Origin: Ligustrum vulgare
Lineage: Eukaryota; Streptophyta; Magnoliopsida; Lamiales; Oleaceae
Length of the DNA stretch: 64,000 nt
NCBI GenBank assembly: GCA_963555705.1
Contig: OY743187.1
Location: 14,894,133-14,958,132 of the forward strand
Reading direction: 5' to 3'
The position numbers and the translations under genes are program-made. The notes beneath the pieces are model-generated. The model made no database searches. It was not told the DNA's origin and saw only the letters and a program-made list of their open reading frames with translations. Below are positions 46,890-59,507 of this stretch, piece after piece. Numbering within the stretch: the first letter of the stretch is position 1; every line of letters begins with the position of its first letter.

Positions 46890-47911
46890 ATTGCTGTTGA
46901 CTTTTGCAATTTGGTCAGTCATTAGGCTACTTTTCCTCCAAGATAACCCTCTCTCCACGCCAAAAAATTAAACAAAACAAACAAATAAATAAAATAAAGG
47001 AAAAATAGAAAAATATGTTAAATTTTTGACCCAAAATATTATGGAATAAAGAATTCTTATTTTATAAAAAAAAGAAAAAAATCGTCATACTTGATTGTGA
47101 TTATTTTCTTTGTATATATAATAATACCATTTGGAAAAAGAATAAAATACCTTTGGTATTATTATACAAGAAAAAGAATAAGAGAATCCAATTATAATTA
47201 GGTAAGTTTTTGGACATATTTTATCATATATGGAGACGATCTGAAGTTGAAAAAAAGAGAGTAGCCAAAGATTGACATGAGAAATAAAAGACGAGCAAGA
47301 GAGAAAAATGAGAGGGGAAAAGAAGGCGTGTGCCTTCGAGCACGCGTGTTGATGAGTGATGTTGTGTTGTGTTGGAATATATATGGGTAGAGAATAAGAT
47401 TCATCTACCATGGTATTGATGACATTGTTGTGGTGAAGTGTACACATGTGTAGAGAATGAGATTCGTCTACCATAGTGTTAATGGTACACGATAGAGAGA
47501 CCAAAGAGACTATCGGAGTGCATGTTGTGTGTTTTTGTGTTTTGTGTTCTCGAGATGGATTGGACACGGACAGTAATTGAGAATTGATTGTCGTGGTAAA
47601 TTCATTGTCGAATGGATAAATTGTTGGGGTGATGAATTGGAAGGAAACGGTACGAGTAGAGGTACTGAGTGCATTGTTCTTCTAGTTTTATTTTGGGTAG
47701 GGGGAAGTTGTGAGAATGAGAGAGAAAATTGTATGAGTGAATTTCTTTCATAATCAATGAAAACGTTCTTCTCCCATGGTTGTCAGCAGTCAGCTGAGCC
47801 ACGTTAAATCCTTTTTCTTTTTTTCTCTTTATCTATTATTTTGATTTATGTTATTCCGCTGTGTGATATGTTTGGAAAATTGATTATTATCCAAACAATT
47901 GGTATCAGAGA
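46890..47911 (+). mobile_element. Copia LTR relic with primer-binding site
   Basis: TTGGTATCAGAG at 47899-47910 matches the initiator-tRNA-Met primer site of many copia elements and directly follows a sequence ending CCAAACA (47897), a plausible LTR end. The upstream part includes a 63-bp direct repeat (GTAGAGAATAAGATTC at 47387 and a variant at 47450). The LTR start was not located, and no gag follows, so the rest of the element is lost. The 160-codon minus-strand ORF in this stretch looks fortuitous. Confidence 0.55.
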
Positions 47912-49294
47912 CGTGGGTGGAAAAATTGATATTTTTTTCCCGACAAAATAGACCAAGTTTTACTTATGTTTTGTTATATTCTTGGAATTCATTTTAGTTC
48001 CTGTTCGATAAGTTTGTCTATAAACAATACATATCTTCAAATTATTTTTTAAATACGTACATTTTTTTTAATAACTTTTTAAAAATATATTTTGTCTCCA
48101 AAATAATAAATATTTGTTTATAAACAACTTTGCCCAACCAACGCATACGAACAAAGGAATAAATGAAATCCATCGACCAGAATTGCAAAAAAATAAAAGC
48201 ATGAGAAGGTAGCTCATGGTCCAGGTCCACACTCAAAAGCCCCCCATCTAATAGTCAGAAAACAAAAACTCATTTTATTATTTTTTATTTTATTTTACTT
48301 TCATATTGAGAAAAAATATTGTAAGAGTCACCAACTTTAAAATGTATATATTTTTTGATAATATATTAAGATACCATTGTTCTAGATTTATTAAATAATA
48401 TCAAATTTCATGAAATAAAATGTCATAAAATATTTTTTTCATAACCAAACGTACTAACTAATTTTCCGTTTTGGTAAATAATTTTTTTAAAATAACAAAC
48501 AAATACGCTTTGAGTAATCTTAAAACACGCTCTCAAAATAGAAAACTAAAAAATGATTTGAAAACTGAAACATAAACCAAATGGACCCTAAGAGTTCGTT
48601 TGATGTAGGATATCTTGGAGAAAATTTGGAATTTTGGAAGAATGCGTTACTACAAAGAGGTAGAAAAAGTGTTAAAGTGATGAGTACTATAAAAATATGT
48701 GGTTAAAAATAAGTTTTGGTAAAAAATTATCTAAAACTTCCTGATCAAATAGTGGCTAAGTTTCTTATCTTGTATCAACATAAGGTTCAATAAACATTGA
48801 AAATAATAGTTTATAATTTTTGCAATCAAAATAGGTAATCGTGCAGTTTAATGCTTCTCTAAATATTTGAATCGGAATTGGAATATTTCGGGTCGTTTTT
48901 ATAAATAGGTTGAAATTACTTCAGAGAGTTAGTTGAATAAAATTGAATCATCGCTTGTCAATTTTACACAACTTGCTATTATCATGTAAACTCTTCGTTA
49001 AATCATCTTTCAAGTGCATTTAGATTGAAAATAGAATAGATATTACGCGAACATCATTTCATTCGCCTAATTCGATTATATTTGAGTTTGATTTCGAATC
49101 AACAAAATTCAGCTTAAAATTTATTCCTCGTATGAACGATACTTTTAACTCATCAAACAATTACGCTTACAGAATTTCACCGAACAATGACCATATTATG
49201 TTACGTTCTATTAAAAATGAAATTCCAATTCAACATGTTTACACCATAACATGTCAAGTCACTGTTTACCAAAGTAACATGCATGTTAGCTTCC
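47912..49294. other. AT-rich intergenic region
   Basis: Contains a TTTATAAACAA-type MITE fragment at about 48010-48130 and no recognisable gene. Confidence 0.5.
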
Positions 49295-49480
49295 TCATGG
49301 GTATGATGTAGCGGTAAAATAGTAGGAGTTGAAATTAGAGAATTGAGTTTCGAATCTTGACTCTTGAAAGACGGTATTTAAATGCTAGAAGGTAAGTATT
49401 TACATGGAAATAGAGTCACGGTGCGTCATGGCTCATGCCACCCTTTCAAGAATCTCATCCGCATGATGTAAAGGGAGTTC
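49295..49480 (+). mobile_element. Possible second SINE
   Basis: Box A-like TGTAGCGGTAAAATAGTAGG is followed about 35 bp later by box B-like GAGTTTCGAATCTTGAC. No target duplication or clear tail was found, so the borders are approximate. Confidence 0.4.
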
Positions 49481-49813
49481 ATTGAAGGAAAATCATTACT
49501 CGAATATCTACTCTAAATGTGCATAAAATGTATCCGCATTTGAATTTACCTGAAAGACGAATCAAGGGGGAAGACAGTCGTCTCCCAAAATTAGTTTAGG
49601 GAAAGCTTGAACAACTCAGTATAAAAAAAAAATATGCATGTTAATATGTTGTAGAGTAACATATATTTTACTTCGTTGCTTATTTTTCCGTGTTGCTCCC
49701 ATCCCTAACTCTACGCCATCCCGTCCAACTTCCGCCACTCCATCACCACTAAGTAGGTCCGATTTCTCCCTTCTGAACCACCACCATCCAATCAATTCCT
49801 TGAGATTCACTTC

Positions 49814-49865
49814 AAATTAATTATAAGCGGATTACATTAATTAATTATAAGCGGATTACATTAAT
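49814..49865 (+). repeat. 24-bp tandem duplication
   Basis: ATTAATTATAAGCGGATTAC occurs at 49816 and 49840. Confidence 0.9.
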
Positions 49866-51218
49866 AATAGAAAATGTTACAAGCAGAGTAATTGAGCAAT
49901 GGAAAAGGGACAATGATTGATATATATATATATATATAGCATGGACATCTTTGTGTTACATGGAACGAAAAAGTAGGGTATCCATTCAGAGTCGTACCTG
50001 TGATTTTGTAGACCTGAAACTAATAGTTTGTTCTTGAAAATATGGGCCCTGAGCTTTACGGGGGTTCGGGAGACCCCCGAGTTTTTTTTTTCTTTTAGCA
50101 AAAGACTGAAAGTTACGATAACATTCATATTCACATAAAACAAACTGTACAAATTCACCGTAAACTTGCAAAAAATTCAAAAGTATTAACTAAGATAAAA
50201 CTACAAATAAAATATGATATTCCAAATACTTAAAGTTTTATATTCAAAAGTGTTAACTAATATAAAACAACTACTTAAACATAACTCTTCTAGCTGTTTT
50301 AGAGGCAAATATATTGATCAAATCAGTGTAATCAAGTTATTCAAGCATTTCTTTTTCTATCGACAACATAGCCAGTCCTTTTAATCTGTCCTGCGACATA
50401 GTTGATCGAAGGTAATTCTTGATCAACTTCAACTTGGATAAGCTTCTTTCTGCAGATGCCACAATTACTTGTATGGTTAGCAAAATTTTATAAGTAATAT
50501 AAATATTTGGCCATATACCATTTAGTTTCGCCAAATAACGTAGCACATCAATTATCGTTCTTTCACTTGTTAAATAACATCTCATGACTATCAACTCTAA
50601 ATATAATTCTTCACCATTAATGTCTGAATGTCCATCGTGACTCAAAAACTTCTCAAGCTTCTTACAAGACATATGTAAACAAGTTAAAGGCACCCCCTCT
50701 TTAACTTCTCTAAATCCAACAAAAATCTAAAAGTTTCTTCATATTTTTTAAATTGTTCAAACTGAACTTGAAGGGAAGATTGAGTTTGATCAATTAAAAA
50801 CAAAAAGTATTCAACTCTAAATGATTCTTCACCTGATAGTGTCACATCATCACTGCCACTTTCATCAAATTGTCTTTTTCTTCGAATGATGAGCGTTTCC
50901 TGAAATTTAGGTTCGATTCCCATCTCACTGGCCAGTTGCTTAGCTTCACCTATAGCACTATCAAACTCATGTTCTCTATAGTCATCAAGAAATGCAACGA
51001 GTCCTTATAAGAGGTTTATTGCGAGGCCAATATTCATATCTTCAAATTAAAGAAATTTACTAACACCATTGATAGCATACAACAACCTATACCAAATTAC
51101 AATTCCAAGCAAGAATTCAAAATTCTCCAAATCATATATTGCCAAGGTCTCTGCCTCACTCTTTGTTTTAGAATCTTCACTTTTTTCTGTCAAGTCAAAT
51201 AAAGCATCTCTTATCTGT

Positions 51219-52721
51219 TGATAAGTGTATTTTATACACTTATTTGTATGTCTAAATTAGGATTAATTATTATCGTTTGAGAATATTTGCTATTCAATTT
51301 ATGTTTATTTGTTTACCTTTCAGAAAATGTCCCAATTGAAGAAGAATGAAGCAATTAATGGAAAAATGACACGATTGGATGTTAATTGGAGCTAAATTGG
51401 ACAAGTGAGGAGTTTGTGACAACAACCGGGAAACATGCTTGGTGCCAAAGTGACTAAATCAGAGGTTGGAGGACCTAATTGAATGAATTAAGAGCTTTAA
51501 TGGTTAAATCGAGAAGAAGATAAAGTTTGGGGACTAAAGTGCAACAATTGAAAGTTGAGGACTGAAGGTGCAATTAAAAGTCAGGGACTAACTTGCACAG
51601 CCGGAAGAATGATGAAGTCGCGATCGCTGGTCATACACCAAGCGATCGCGAGAAGACGCCAAATTGTAACCCGAGAGTTTTAGGGTCAAGCACGCGATCG
51701 CTAGGGTTGAAGCCACGCGATCGCGTGGCTTTCCGGCTGGGCCGACTGTGGGCTTTTTCTCGCGATTTTTATCAGACTTTTCTTGTTTTAATCTAGGTTT
51801 TCTCCAAAACCTATATATACAACATAAGAGGCACGAGATCTGGACCTTTGCCTCTCCATAGAACGAGCCACAACAGAGATTTTACATCAAATTCTTGGGG
51901 AATTAAGCATCGCAAAGGGGCGTGAATTGAAGATAATTGAAGAATTGAGACTTGGTGCATGCTTTCCTTTCTTCTTATTGTTTTCAATGAACGTTTTACT
52001 TTATTGTTTATGCTTTTTAATCATGATGTGTAACTAATTTTAACGTTAGGATGAACGATGTAGCCTAGTTAATTATTTTAATGCCATATTCCTTGTTTTA
52101 ACGCTTTAATGCATGTGTTGATTTATTATTGTTCTTAATGCTTGAATTGCTTGATCACCAATTCATGATTTCATGTGTTATTTCCATAATCCGAGAGGTG
52201 AGTTAATAACATAGATCTAGGTAATAAATCCGGTAATTGAACGAGAGATAGAGATATACTCTTGTAATTATTGCGGTCGTGTGTGAATTCTTGTGTGTAA
52301 TGCATCTAGTTAAGGAATATTCGGACCCGCTGTAGAGATACAAGGTTGACTTATTTAGGTAGGATTGATTTAAACTCGAGAGAGGAATCTCAATTTAAAT
52401 TAGTGAATTCGACCGAACACACAAATAGGAAATAAAACTGGAATTGGAATTGATTTAATTAGCTAGGTGAAATCGTGAATCCCAACCACTTTACAATCAT
52501 TTTTTTAAAAAACAAAACAATTTCACAATTTAATTATTTAATTCATCTTCTTAGTTTTAATTTAAAACCACAAATTCTATTTCGTCTGTTCAAATAAAAT
52601 TAGAACTAAAACATTTCGGTACTTAGTAAACAGTCCTCGTGGGAATGATAATCCGGACTCTAAGGTCCACTTTATTACTTGATTTCGATATCGTACACTT
52701 GCGATCTCAAATTGCACAACA
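51219..52721 (+). mobile_element. Solo LTR inserted in hAT copy 2
   Basis: 1503 bp, starts TGATAAGTG and ends GCACAACA, flanked by perfect TCTGT duplications (51214-51218 and 52722-52726). Removing it restores the hAT sequence seen in copy 1. It carries a TATA box (CTATATATAC, 51811-51820) and CG-rich dyads upstream. No coding sequence or second LTR, so it is a solo LTR left by LTR-LTR recombination. Lineage not assigned. Confidence 0.9.
51618..51820 (+). promoter_or_regulatory. Two CGATCG dyad pairs and TATA box in the solo LTR
   Basis: Pair 1: TCGCGATCGCT (51618) and AGCGATCGCGA (51641), centres 22 bp apart. Pair 2: CACGCGATCGC and GCGATCGCGTGG, centres 51697.5 and 51720.5, 23 bp apart. 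Pair to pair distance is 74 bp. Each pair is also an inverted repeat. The last dyad core ends about 88 bp before the TATA box. Confidence 0.65.
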
Positions 52722-55343
52722 TCTGTGTAGTTTGCTCTTTTATAGCTTTTACACTCTCAACATGACTTTCCCATCGTGTTTGTGACAATGGCTTAAGAGT
52801 CAAACCGGACACCATATCTTTAAAAAAACTTCATCTTTTTGTAGAAGAAGAAAACAAAGTGTAAATACGTTGCACCACTCCAAAAAATGACTTTGCTTTA
52901 GAACAACATTCAACCATATCCACAATAGCCAAATTAAGACTATGACAACTACATGGAGTATAGAAAGCTCTAGGATTCATTTCAAGTATTCTTTTTTGTA
53001 CACCTTTGTGCCTTCCACTCATGTTAGCTCCGTTGTCATACCCTTGCCCTCTTACATCATCAATGTCAAGCCCAAGTCTAGTTAGCACATTTTTCAGTTC
53101 ATTAGATAATCCAAGTCTGAATGTGTCATCCACCTTCAAAAATTCAACCAAATATTCTTCTTCCGTCAATGTGTCTGTCGAATCATCCACACATCGTAGT
53201 ACTAGAGACATTTGTTCCTCATGACACGCGACTGGAGTACAATCAAGAATGACCGAAAAATATTTTGCATGTTTAACTTTTGCAAGGATTGCACTTCTCG
53301 CTTCATTTTCCAAAGTCAATATCAACTCATTTTGAATTTTTGGTCCGAGGTATGTATACTGAATTTCTCGTGCTTGGGCACGCCGAACATGCTCTTCCAT
53401 TACTGGATCAAACTCAGCAACAATTTCTATCATTTGTAAAAATAGGCCATTGTTCTCAACATGGAGCTTCTCATTATCTCCTCGAAATGTCAAAGTATTT
53501 TTGGCGAGTCTTTTCACAATGGAGAATTTTCAAAACTTGCCTACAGTGATGTCTTTCTTTATTGATTTGAAGTTGCACGCTATGATCAATTATTTGTTGT
53601 GTTTTCAGCCTCTTTTCCAAATCAATCCAAGAAAACATGCAGTCCATGTGATCCTTACTAGCTTCATGGTTTCTAAGACTCCTATGCTCATTACGCCATT
53701 CTCTGAATCTGTCATTACCCAATTGCCCCATTCTACTAATCATTTGTTGCTTCTTGAACAATTTGCAACAAAAGCAAAAGATCTTATCTTGAGACACGGA
53801 ATATACAATCCATCGTCTATCACTTGTTTGCCCATTTGTTAGTGCCCGTTTGTAATGTGATGAATCAAAATGCCTGTTGTTACTATATTTAGGAAACAAA
53901 AGATCATCCACTCTCTTTGGACCCATTTCTACTAAATAATCAATCAATTTCCGATCAATGTTATTCCAATTCACGGGATCCTCTAAATTCAAAGTCGAAC
54001 CTTTTGTTTGATCCATCTCTTCAGCTCGAGCTTCCTCATTGTCATGCAATTCATCAACCTCGACATCTTCATCGTTCGATTCACAAATCCACAATTTCAT
54101 ACATTGCCTCATTTTCATTCTGGTCAATTTGATCTCCAGTCACCACTCTCTCCTCTATTTCTTCTATGTTTCGATTAAAGTATTTGTTAATATCTCCCGT
54201 TTGACTTTGAATTATTGCGGTTTCCCTTTGCTTCCTCTTTCTCTTTTGAGCTCCAGACTAATGTTTAGGAGGCATTGTTTACTATTATACACAAAATAAA
54301 ATTATTTCAATGATCAATAAATATTTCAAAACTCTACAAGCATCACAATTCACCAATTTACAACCTAAAAATCAAAAATCACAATTCACAAACAAATCAA
54401 GTATTCACTAAATCTCAATTCACAACTTATAACTTAATAATCACAATTTACACATCAAATCAGATATTTACCAAATCTCAATTCATAATTCACGAAAGGG
54501 GAATATGGGGCTCATAAGGGACGACATTGCAAAAACTTAAATGTAACATTTATGCATAATTTTTAAATAAGACTTCAATCATTATGAATCAATGTTTAAC
54601 CTCATTACCAGAGAAGTGTGAATCGATCAAAAATTGGGAAGTGGGCAGCCGAGAAGACCATTCACCAGTTACTCCTTACTCCTTAGGGCTTAGAAACTAG
54701 AAATTGAGAATCTAAAAAAATTGAGAAGCCCAGATTCAAATTAGAAGTTAAAATTACAATTTACAAAATCAAAATTTATAACTTTAACTTACGGTACAGG
54801 TACTTACCATAAGTTCACTGTCCACCGAGCTCGAGCTTGGAGTTGGAGGCAGTGCAGGCGCAGGCGTGACCATGAAGAGGACTCATAGGAACTACTACCT
54901 ACCGCAGCACTGCTGGAGTGGAGATGCCGGACCGGACTTCTTGGAGTTAGAACAGCTCAATCATTCGAAGGTCGAAGTTGAAGCCGGGTAAGGGGATTTG
55001 AGAGAGAGAGAGAGAGTAACCAGTGGCTGTGGTCGGACTGGTGGAAGCTCGGAAGTAGGAATCGCCTGTTGGCCGGTGGCTGGCCTTGCACTGTCGCGAC
55101 TCGTACAGTCGTACGTCACCTCGCTAGTCGTCGTAGAGGAGTGGGAGTGGGTGGCTGATAATTGGATTTGATCTGGATATCATATATGAGATATGTTATA
55201 TGTAATTGGGTGCCAGGTGGGTTAGTTTACTGGGTTGGGCCTGGGCAGGAAAATTTTAAAAAAAAAGCCCAAAAAACATAGGCTTGTGGGCCCTGAAGCA
55301 AGGGCCTCATGGGCCTCTAGGCAGGTCTGGGCCTGTATCCATC

Positions 55344-55567
55344 ACTTTGGTTTTGCACAAAAGTTTATCACTACTTCATCCAAAAAGGGCAAAATAGGCA
55401 GATCTAGTGGTAGTCGTGATGGTGATAGTTGATGATCGATTGTGTTGAATTTGTGTTGACGATAGTGGTGAATTTATTAACCGGCCCAAAGGGGAAAATG
55501 TAGATCTCACGGCGGTGGTGGCGGTGGATTGGTGATGAAAGTGTTAGTTAGAAACGGTTGTGAAAGG
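55344..55567. other. Spacer between hAT copy 2 and copia B
   Basis: No feature recognised. Confidence 0.5.
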
Positions 55568-55578
55568 TGTTATATATG

Positions 55579-55738
55579 CCTATTTGGTAATGTGAAAAGT
55601 CTTGATGTTTGTAATTTTTAGATAAATGTGTGGTTAAAAAAAGTTTGAAATTATCAAAAACTGTGGGCTTGACTAAGAATGGATGGTTGAGATTGAGTTT
55701 GAAAAGTTGAGGTGAAATTTTTTCCGTTACCAAACGGG
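55579..55738. mobile_element. MITE in the copia B 5' LTR, TTTGGTAA family
   Basis: Ends TATTTGGTAATG and CGTTACCAAACG are inverted. The copia B 3' LTR has no such sequence between TGTTATATATATAAC and TGTTCAAAATTTG, so it inserted after the element. Confidence 0.75.
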
Positions 55739-55948
55739 CTCATAATTGTTCAAAATTTGTTGAGTCTGAAATTAAATTTAAAAGTAATTGACTTGACCCA
55801 ACTAGTGACTAAATTGGATTGGATTCTTTGCTTTGCCTAAGTTTGAAAAGCGGTTGCCTAGGTGCATATAATCAAACCCGAGGACAAACCACATAATCCA
55901 GCGATCGACTCGCTTGGGTAGATTTTCGCCATTGGGCTGAAATTAACT

Positions 55949-55964
55949 CCAAGCGATCACTTGG
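55949..55964 (+). promoter_or_regulatory. CCAAGCGATCACTTGG dyad in the copia B 5' LTR
   Basis: Counterpart of the dyads at 62698-62736 in the 3' LTR. Its downstream partner was displaced by the MITE insertion that starts next to it. Confidence 0.5.
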
Positions 55965-55965
55965 G

Positions 55966-56088
55966 CTTTGTTTGATGGCTAAAGTGGGATTATAAATTGG
56001 CTTATTTGCGTTTTTTTAGGTAAAATGTGTGGTTTAAAAGTGATGAGAGAATATGTGTACGGTTAATAATGATGAAATTACTGAACGG
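55966..56088. mobile_element. Second MITE-like insertion in the copia B 5' LTR
   Basis: Sequence from GGCTTTGTTTGATGG to AACGGAGGC is absent at the matching place of the 3' LTR. It carries GTGTGGTTTAAAAGTG-like MITE motifs. Confidence 0.5.
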
Positions 56089-59000
56089 AGGCTTGGTTGT
56101 AAGTTTATAGCCGTTAGGCTAAACTTTGAATTGTTGGTTTTGACACTTTTCATGAAAAGTTTTCAACTTTCATGAATTCTTGATTTCATGGTGGATGATT
56201 GGAGATCAATAAATTGGAGTTAGAACTTCATTCCAAAACATTCAATCTATAACATTATTTTGATTGAATAAAATCCAATAATCTCTACAAATTCAAAATC
56301 CCTTCTTTCTTCTCTCAAGTTCTTGAAGAATTACTATGTGCTTCAAGTAATTCTTCTTTAAGGCTTGATTAGTCCTATAAACTATTTGTCAGTGATTCAT
56401 TTAAGCACTCAAATACTGAGAGAGGGCAAAATATCGTTTGAGGAAAACGTTTCAATCGTGTTCAAGTCTCGTTTCATGGTTGTATTTTCATATTTCTATT
56501 TCCTTCTCCATTTTTTTCCAAAAATCTTAAACGATATTCGAAATGGAGAATGAGGCAACTATGATGACAATTAAATAGATGAATCTAAACCTAGTAAGGT
56601 TGAACCGATTTGATGAAAATAACCTCACTTGTTGGCAAGATAAGTTGAAATTCTTTCGAATCACTTTGAAGATCTTTTACATACTTAATCCGAACTTTGC
56701 ACAACTTTCGAACCAACTGATGAAGACATAGATGCAGTAAAGGCTACAGACAAAAGCATCAAGAAGATGAACTAATATGTCGATGCCATATTCTAAATGC
56801 TTTATTCAACCGATTGTAGGATCTCTACCGACCGTTTGTATGATCTCTACACCAGCACCTCTTTGACCAAAGAAATATTGGATGTTTTGGAAAATAAATA
56901 CAAACTGAAGAAAAAGAATGAACAAAAAATTTCTCATCCCAAAATATTTCAATTTTAAATTTTTAGAAAACATACCCCTTTTGCCTCAAGTGCACGAATT
57001 TTAAATTATTGTGAACAAGCTGAAGGCCGTGATGATCGAACTTCCTGAACCATTTCAAGTTGGTGCAATTATTACGAAGTTGCCACCAATTTGGAAGTGT
57101 TATAAGAAGAAAATACTTCATAATTCTTAGGATTTTTATTCGAAACATATTCAAAATTATCTTTAGATTGCGGAAGAATCAATGGCACGAGATAGGAATG
57201 AAAGTTCTTATGATGGCACTTCAAAAGTAAATGTCGTGGATAACTTCAATAACTTCAACAAAGTTCAAAAAAGGGAAACATCTTAGTCCCAAAAAGGATT
57301 AAGAGAAATTTAATAATAAATCTAAAAGACCATGCTATGTTTGTGAAAAACCTGGACATTTTGCTAAAGATTGCAGACATGAAAAGCAATTCAAAAATGA
57401 AGTAAATATAAATTCTGTTGAAGAGATTGTCGTAAGGTAAGCGAAATCAATATAATTCAAAGCAAAGTCTCTGGATGGTGGTATGACACATGTGCAACTA
57501 TCTATCTATGTATGCTATGATAAGTCACTCTTCAAAACATACGACTAAATCATTGATGGACAAGAGATTCAAATGGGAAATGAAGGACGCTCTAAGGTAT
57601 TCGACAAAGGCAATGTTGAATTCATACTTTACTTATGAACATATGATAAATTTGACAAATATACTTTATGTCTCGGACGTGAATAGAAAATTAGCAAGCT
57701 ATTTTCTTTTAGAAAAAATCATGATCAAATTTGCATTTGAGTCGAAAAAAACTTGTACTAGCCCAAAATGGTTATTTTGTTGGAAAGGGCTATTCAAATG
57801 ATGGAAATGTCAAGTTGCGTACTGTTGAGAGAAATATTAATAAAAATAAACCTTTCACTTATATTGTTGATTCTTTTTCTATATGGCATGGTAGATTATC
57901 ATATGTAGTATCTAGTACCATGAAAAGAATGATTAATGTGGATTGATTACACGTGAATTTGATAAGCTTTATAAACGTGGAAGATGTGCTAAATCAAAGA
58001 TGATTAAAAGACCATTTCAAAGTTTTGAAACATCATCTCATTTACTTGAACTTGTGCACTCCATCATTTGTGAATTAAATGGCATGCTAACTAGATGTAG
58101 AAATAGATACTTTATAACCTTCATTGACGATTGTTCTAGATATTCTTATGTTTACTTATTAAAACATAAAGATGAAACATTTAATGCATTTTAGATTTAC
58201 AAGACTGAAATTGAAAATCAATTAGGATGAAAGTCAAAGATTCTAAGAAGTAATAAGGGAGGAGAATATTTCTCTATTGAGTTCAATATATTTTGTGAAT
58301 AACATGGACTTATACACCAAAGTTCTGCCCCACGAACACCTCAACAAAATAGATTGTTAGAAAGGCAGAGTAGAACATTCTTAAAAATGATAAATGCCAT
58401 ATTGTTAAATGCTAAATTACCTTTTAATTTATGGGGTGAAGTTTTACTTTGTCTTTATCATATAGTCAATAGAACACCTACGGAACAGAGTAAGGTTTTT
58501 CCATATAAAATATGGATAGGAAGGAAACCAAATATATGATATTTCAAAGTGTGGGGGTGTTTTGCTTATTGCAAGATCATGGATCGAAAAAGTACCAAAT
58601 TAGGTCCTAGAGGCATAAAATGTGCTTTTGTGAGATATAATGGTAAAGCCTATAGGTTATTAATTTTGGAGTCAGATGTTATAATAGAATCTAGGAATGT
58701 GGAGTTCTTTGATAATGTTTTGGAAACAAGAAGTTCTCATGAGACTCTAATAGACATTCCCATTTGTAGAGGAACATAAGAAGAGACATCTTCTAAGGAT
58801 GTTGAATAAACAAGTGAACCTCGAAGAATTAAAAGAGTAAGAAAAGAAAAGAGTTTGTAATCAGACAAAATAAACTCCCAACTTATTTCCATTTTACTTG
58901 GTAGAAAGAGATATGAAGGATGTTGTAAGAATAATTCTTTTTGTTCTTTAAAGTTGAAAGTGATCCTAATACTTAAAAAGAAGTAATGACTTCTAGAGAT

Positions 59001-59507
59001 TGCATAGTTGAGATGATGCAATAAGCGATGAAATGGATTCTATTATATCAAACAAGGCCTGGGAAATTGTTGATTTACCAATAAGTTCAAATTCAACTGG
59101 TTTCAAATGGGTGCTTAGAATAAAATATAATTTCGACGGAACATTTAATATCTATAAAGCTAGATTCATAGCTAAAGGTTATCGACAAAAGGAATGGATT
59201 GACTACTTTGACACATATGCACATTTAGCTGGAATAACCTCAATTAGAATATTATTTGCATTTTCATCTATTCATCTATTTTGTATGTTCATCAAATGGA
59301 TGTCAAAACGTCATTCTTAAATGAGGATCTCAACGAGGAAATCTATATGTAATGATCAGAAGGGTTTGTTTTATCAGAAAATGAACACAAGGTTTGCAAT
59401 TTAGTTAAGTCCTTATATGGTTTGAAACAAGCATCTAAAATTGACATGAGAAATTTGATTTCACTGTCATGTAACATGGCTTTACGCGTAATTTAGTTGA
59501 TAAATAC

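Larger units (their letters stand above)
50271..54275 (-). pseudogene. hAT transposase pseudogene, copy 2
   Basis: From ATG 54275 to TAG 50271-50273, interrupted at 51219-52726. The same domains as copy 1 can be read: zinc-finger segment DKIFCFCCKLF, core GQGYDNGANMSGRHKGVQ and CSCHSLNLAIV, and dimerisation region with ERSLSKLKLIKNYLRSTMSQ. Private lesions include a TAG at codon 6 and a TAA near 51008. Lesions shared with copy 1 are a frameshift near 53520, TGA at 52831-52833 and TAA at 51047-51049. Confidence 0.9.
49987..55335 (-). mobile_element. hAT transposon copy 2, broken, with nested solo LTR
   Basis: 5.35 kb between octamers TATCCATT (49979-49986) and TATCCATC (55336-55343), 7 of 8 matching. 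In minus orientation it starts CAGGCCCAGACCTGCC and ends GGTACGACTCTG, the same ends as copy 1. A 1503-bp solo LTR interrupts the transposase. Without it, the element is about 3.85 kb, close to copy 1 minus its duplicated end. Confidence 0.93.

Noticed and set aside
47085..47567. 160-codon minus-strand ORF
   Set aside because: No recognisable domain, low-complexity composition, and it lies in a probable LTR relic with a direct repeat on the other strand.
49340..49375. A tRNA gene (box B-like GTTTCGAATC)
   Set aside because: No cloverleaf could be drawn around it; a SINE head is more likely.
57490..57801. 103-codon ORF as an independent small gene
   Set aside because: It lies in the protease/integrase linker of copia B and continues the polyprotein order.
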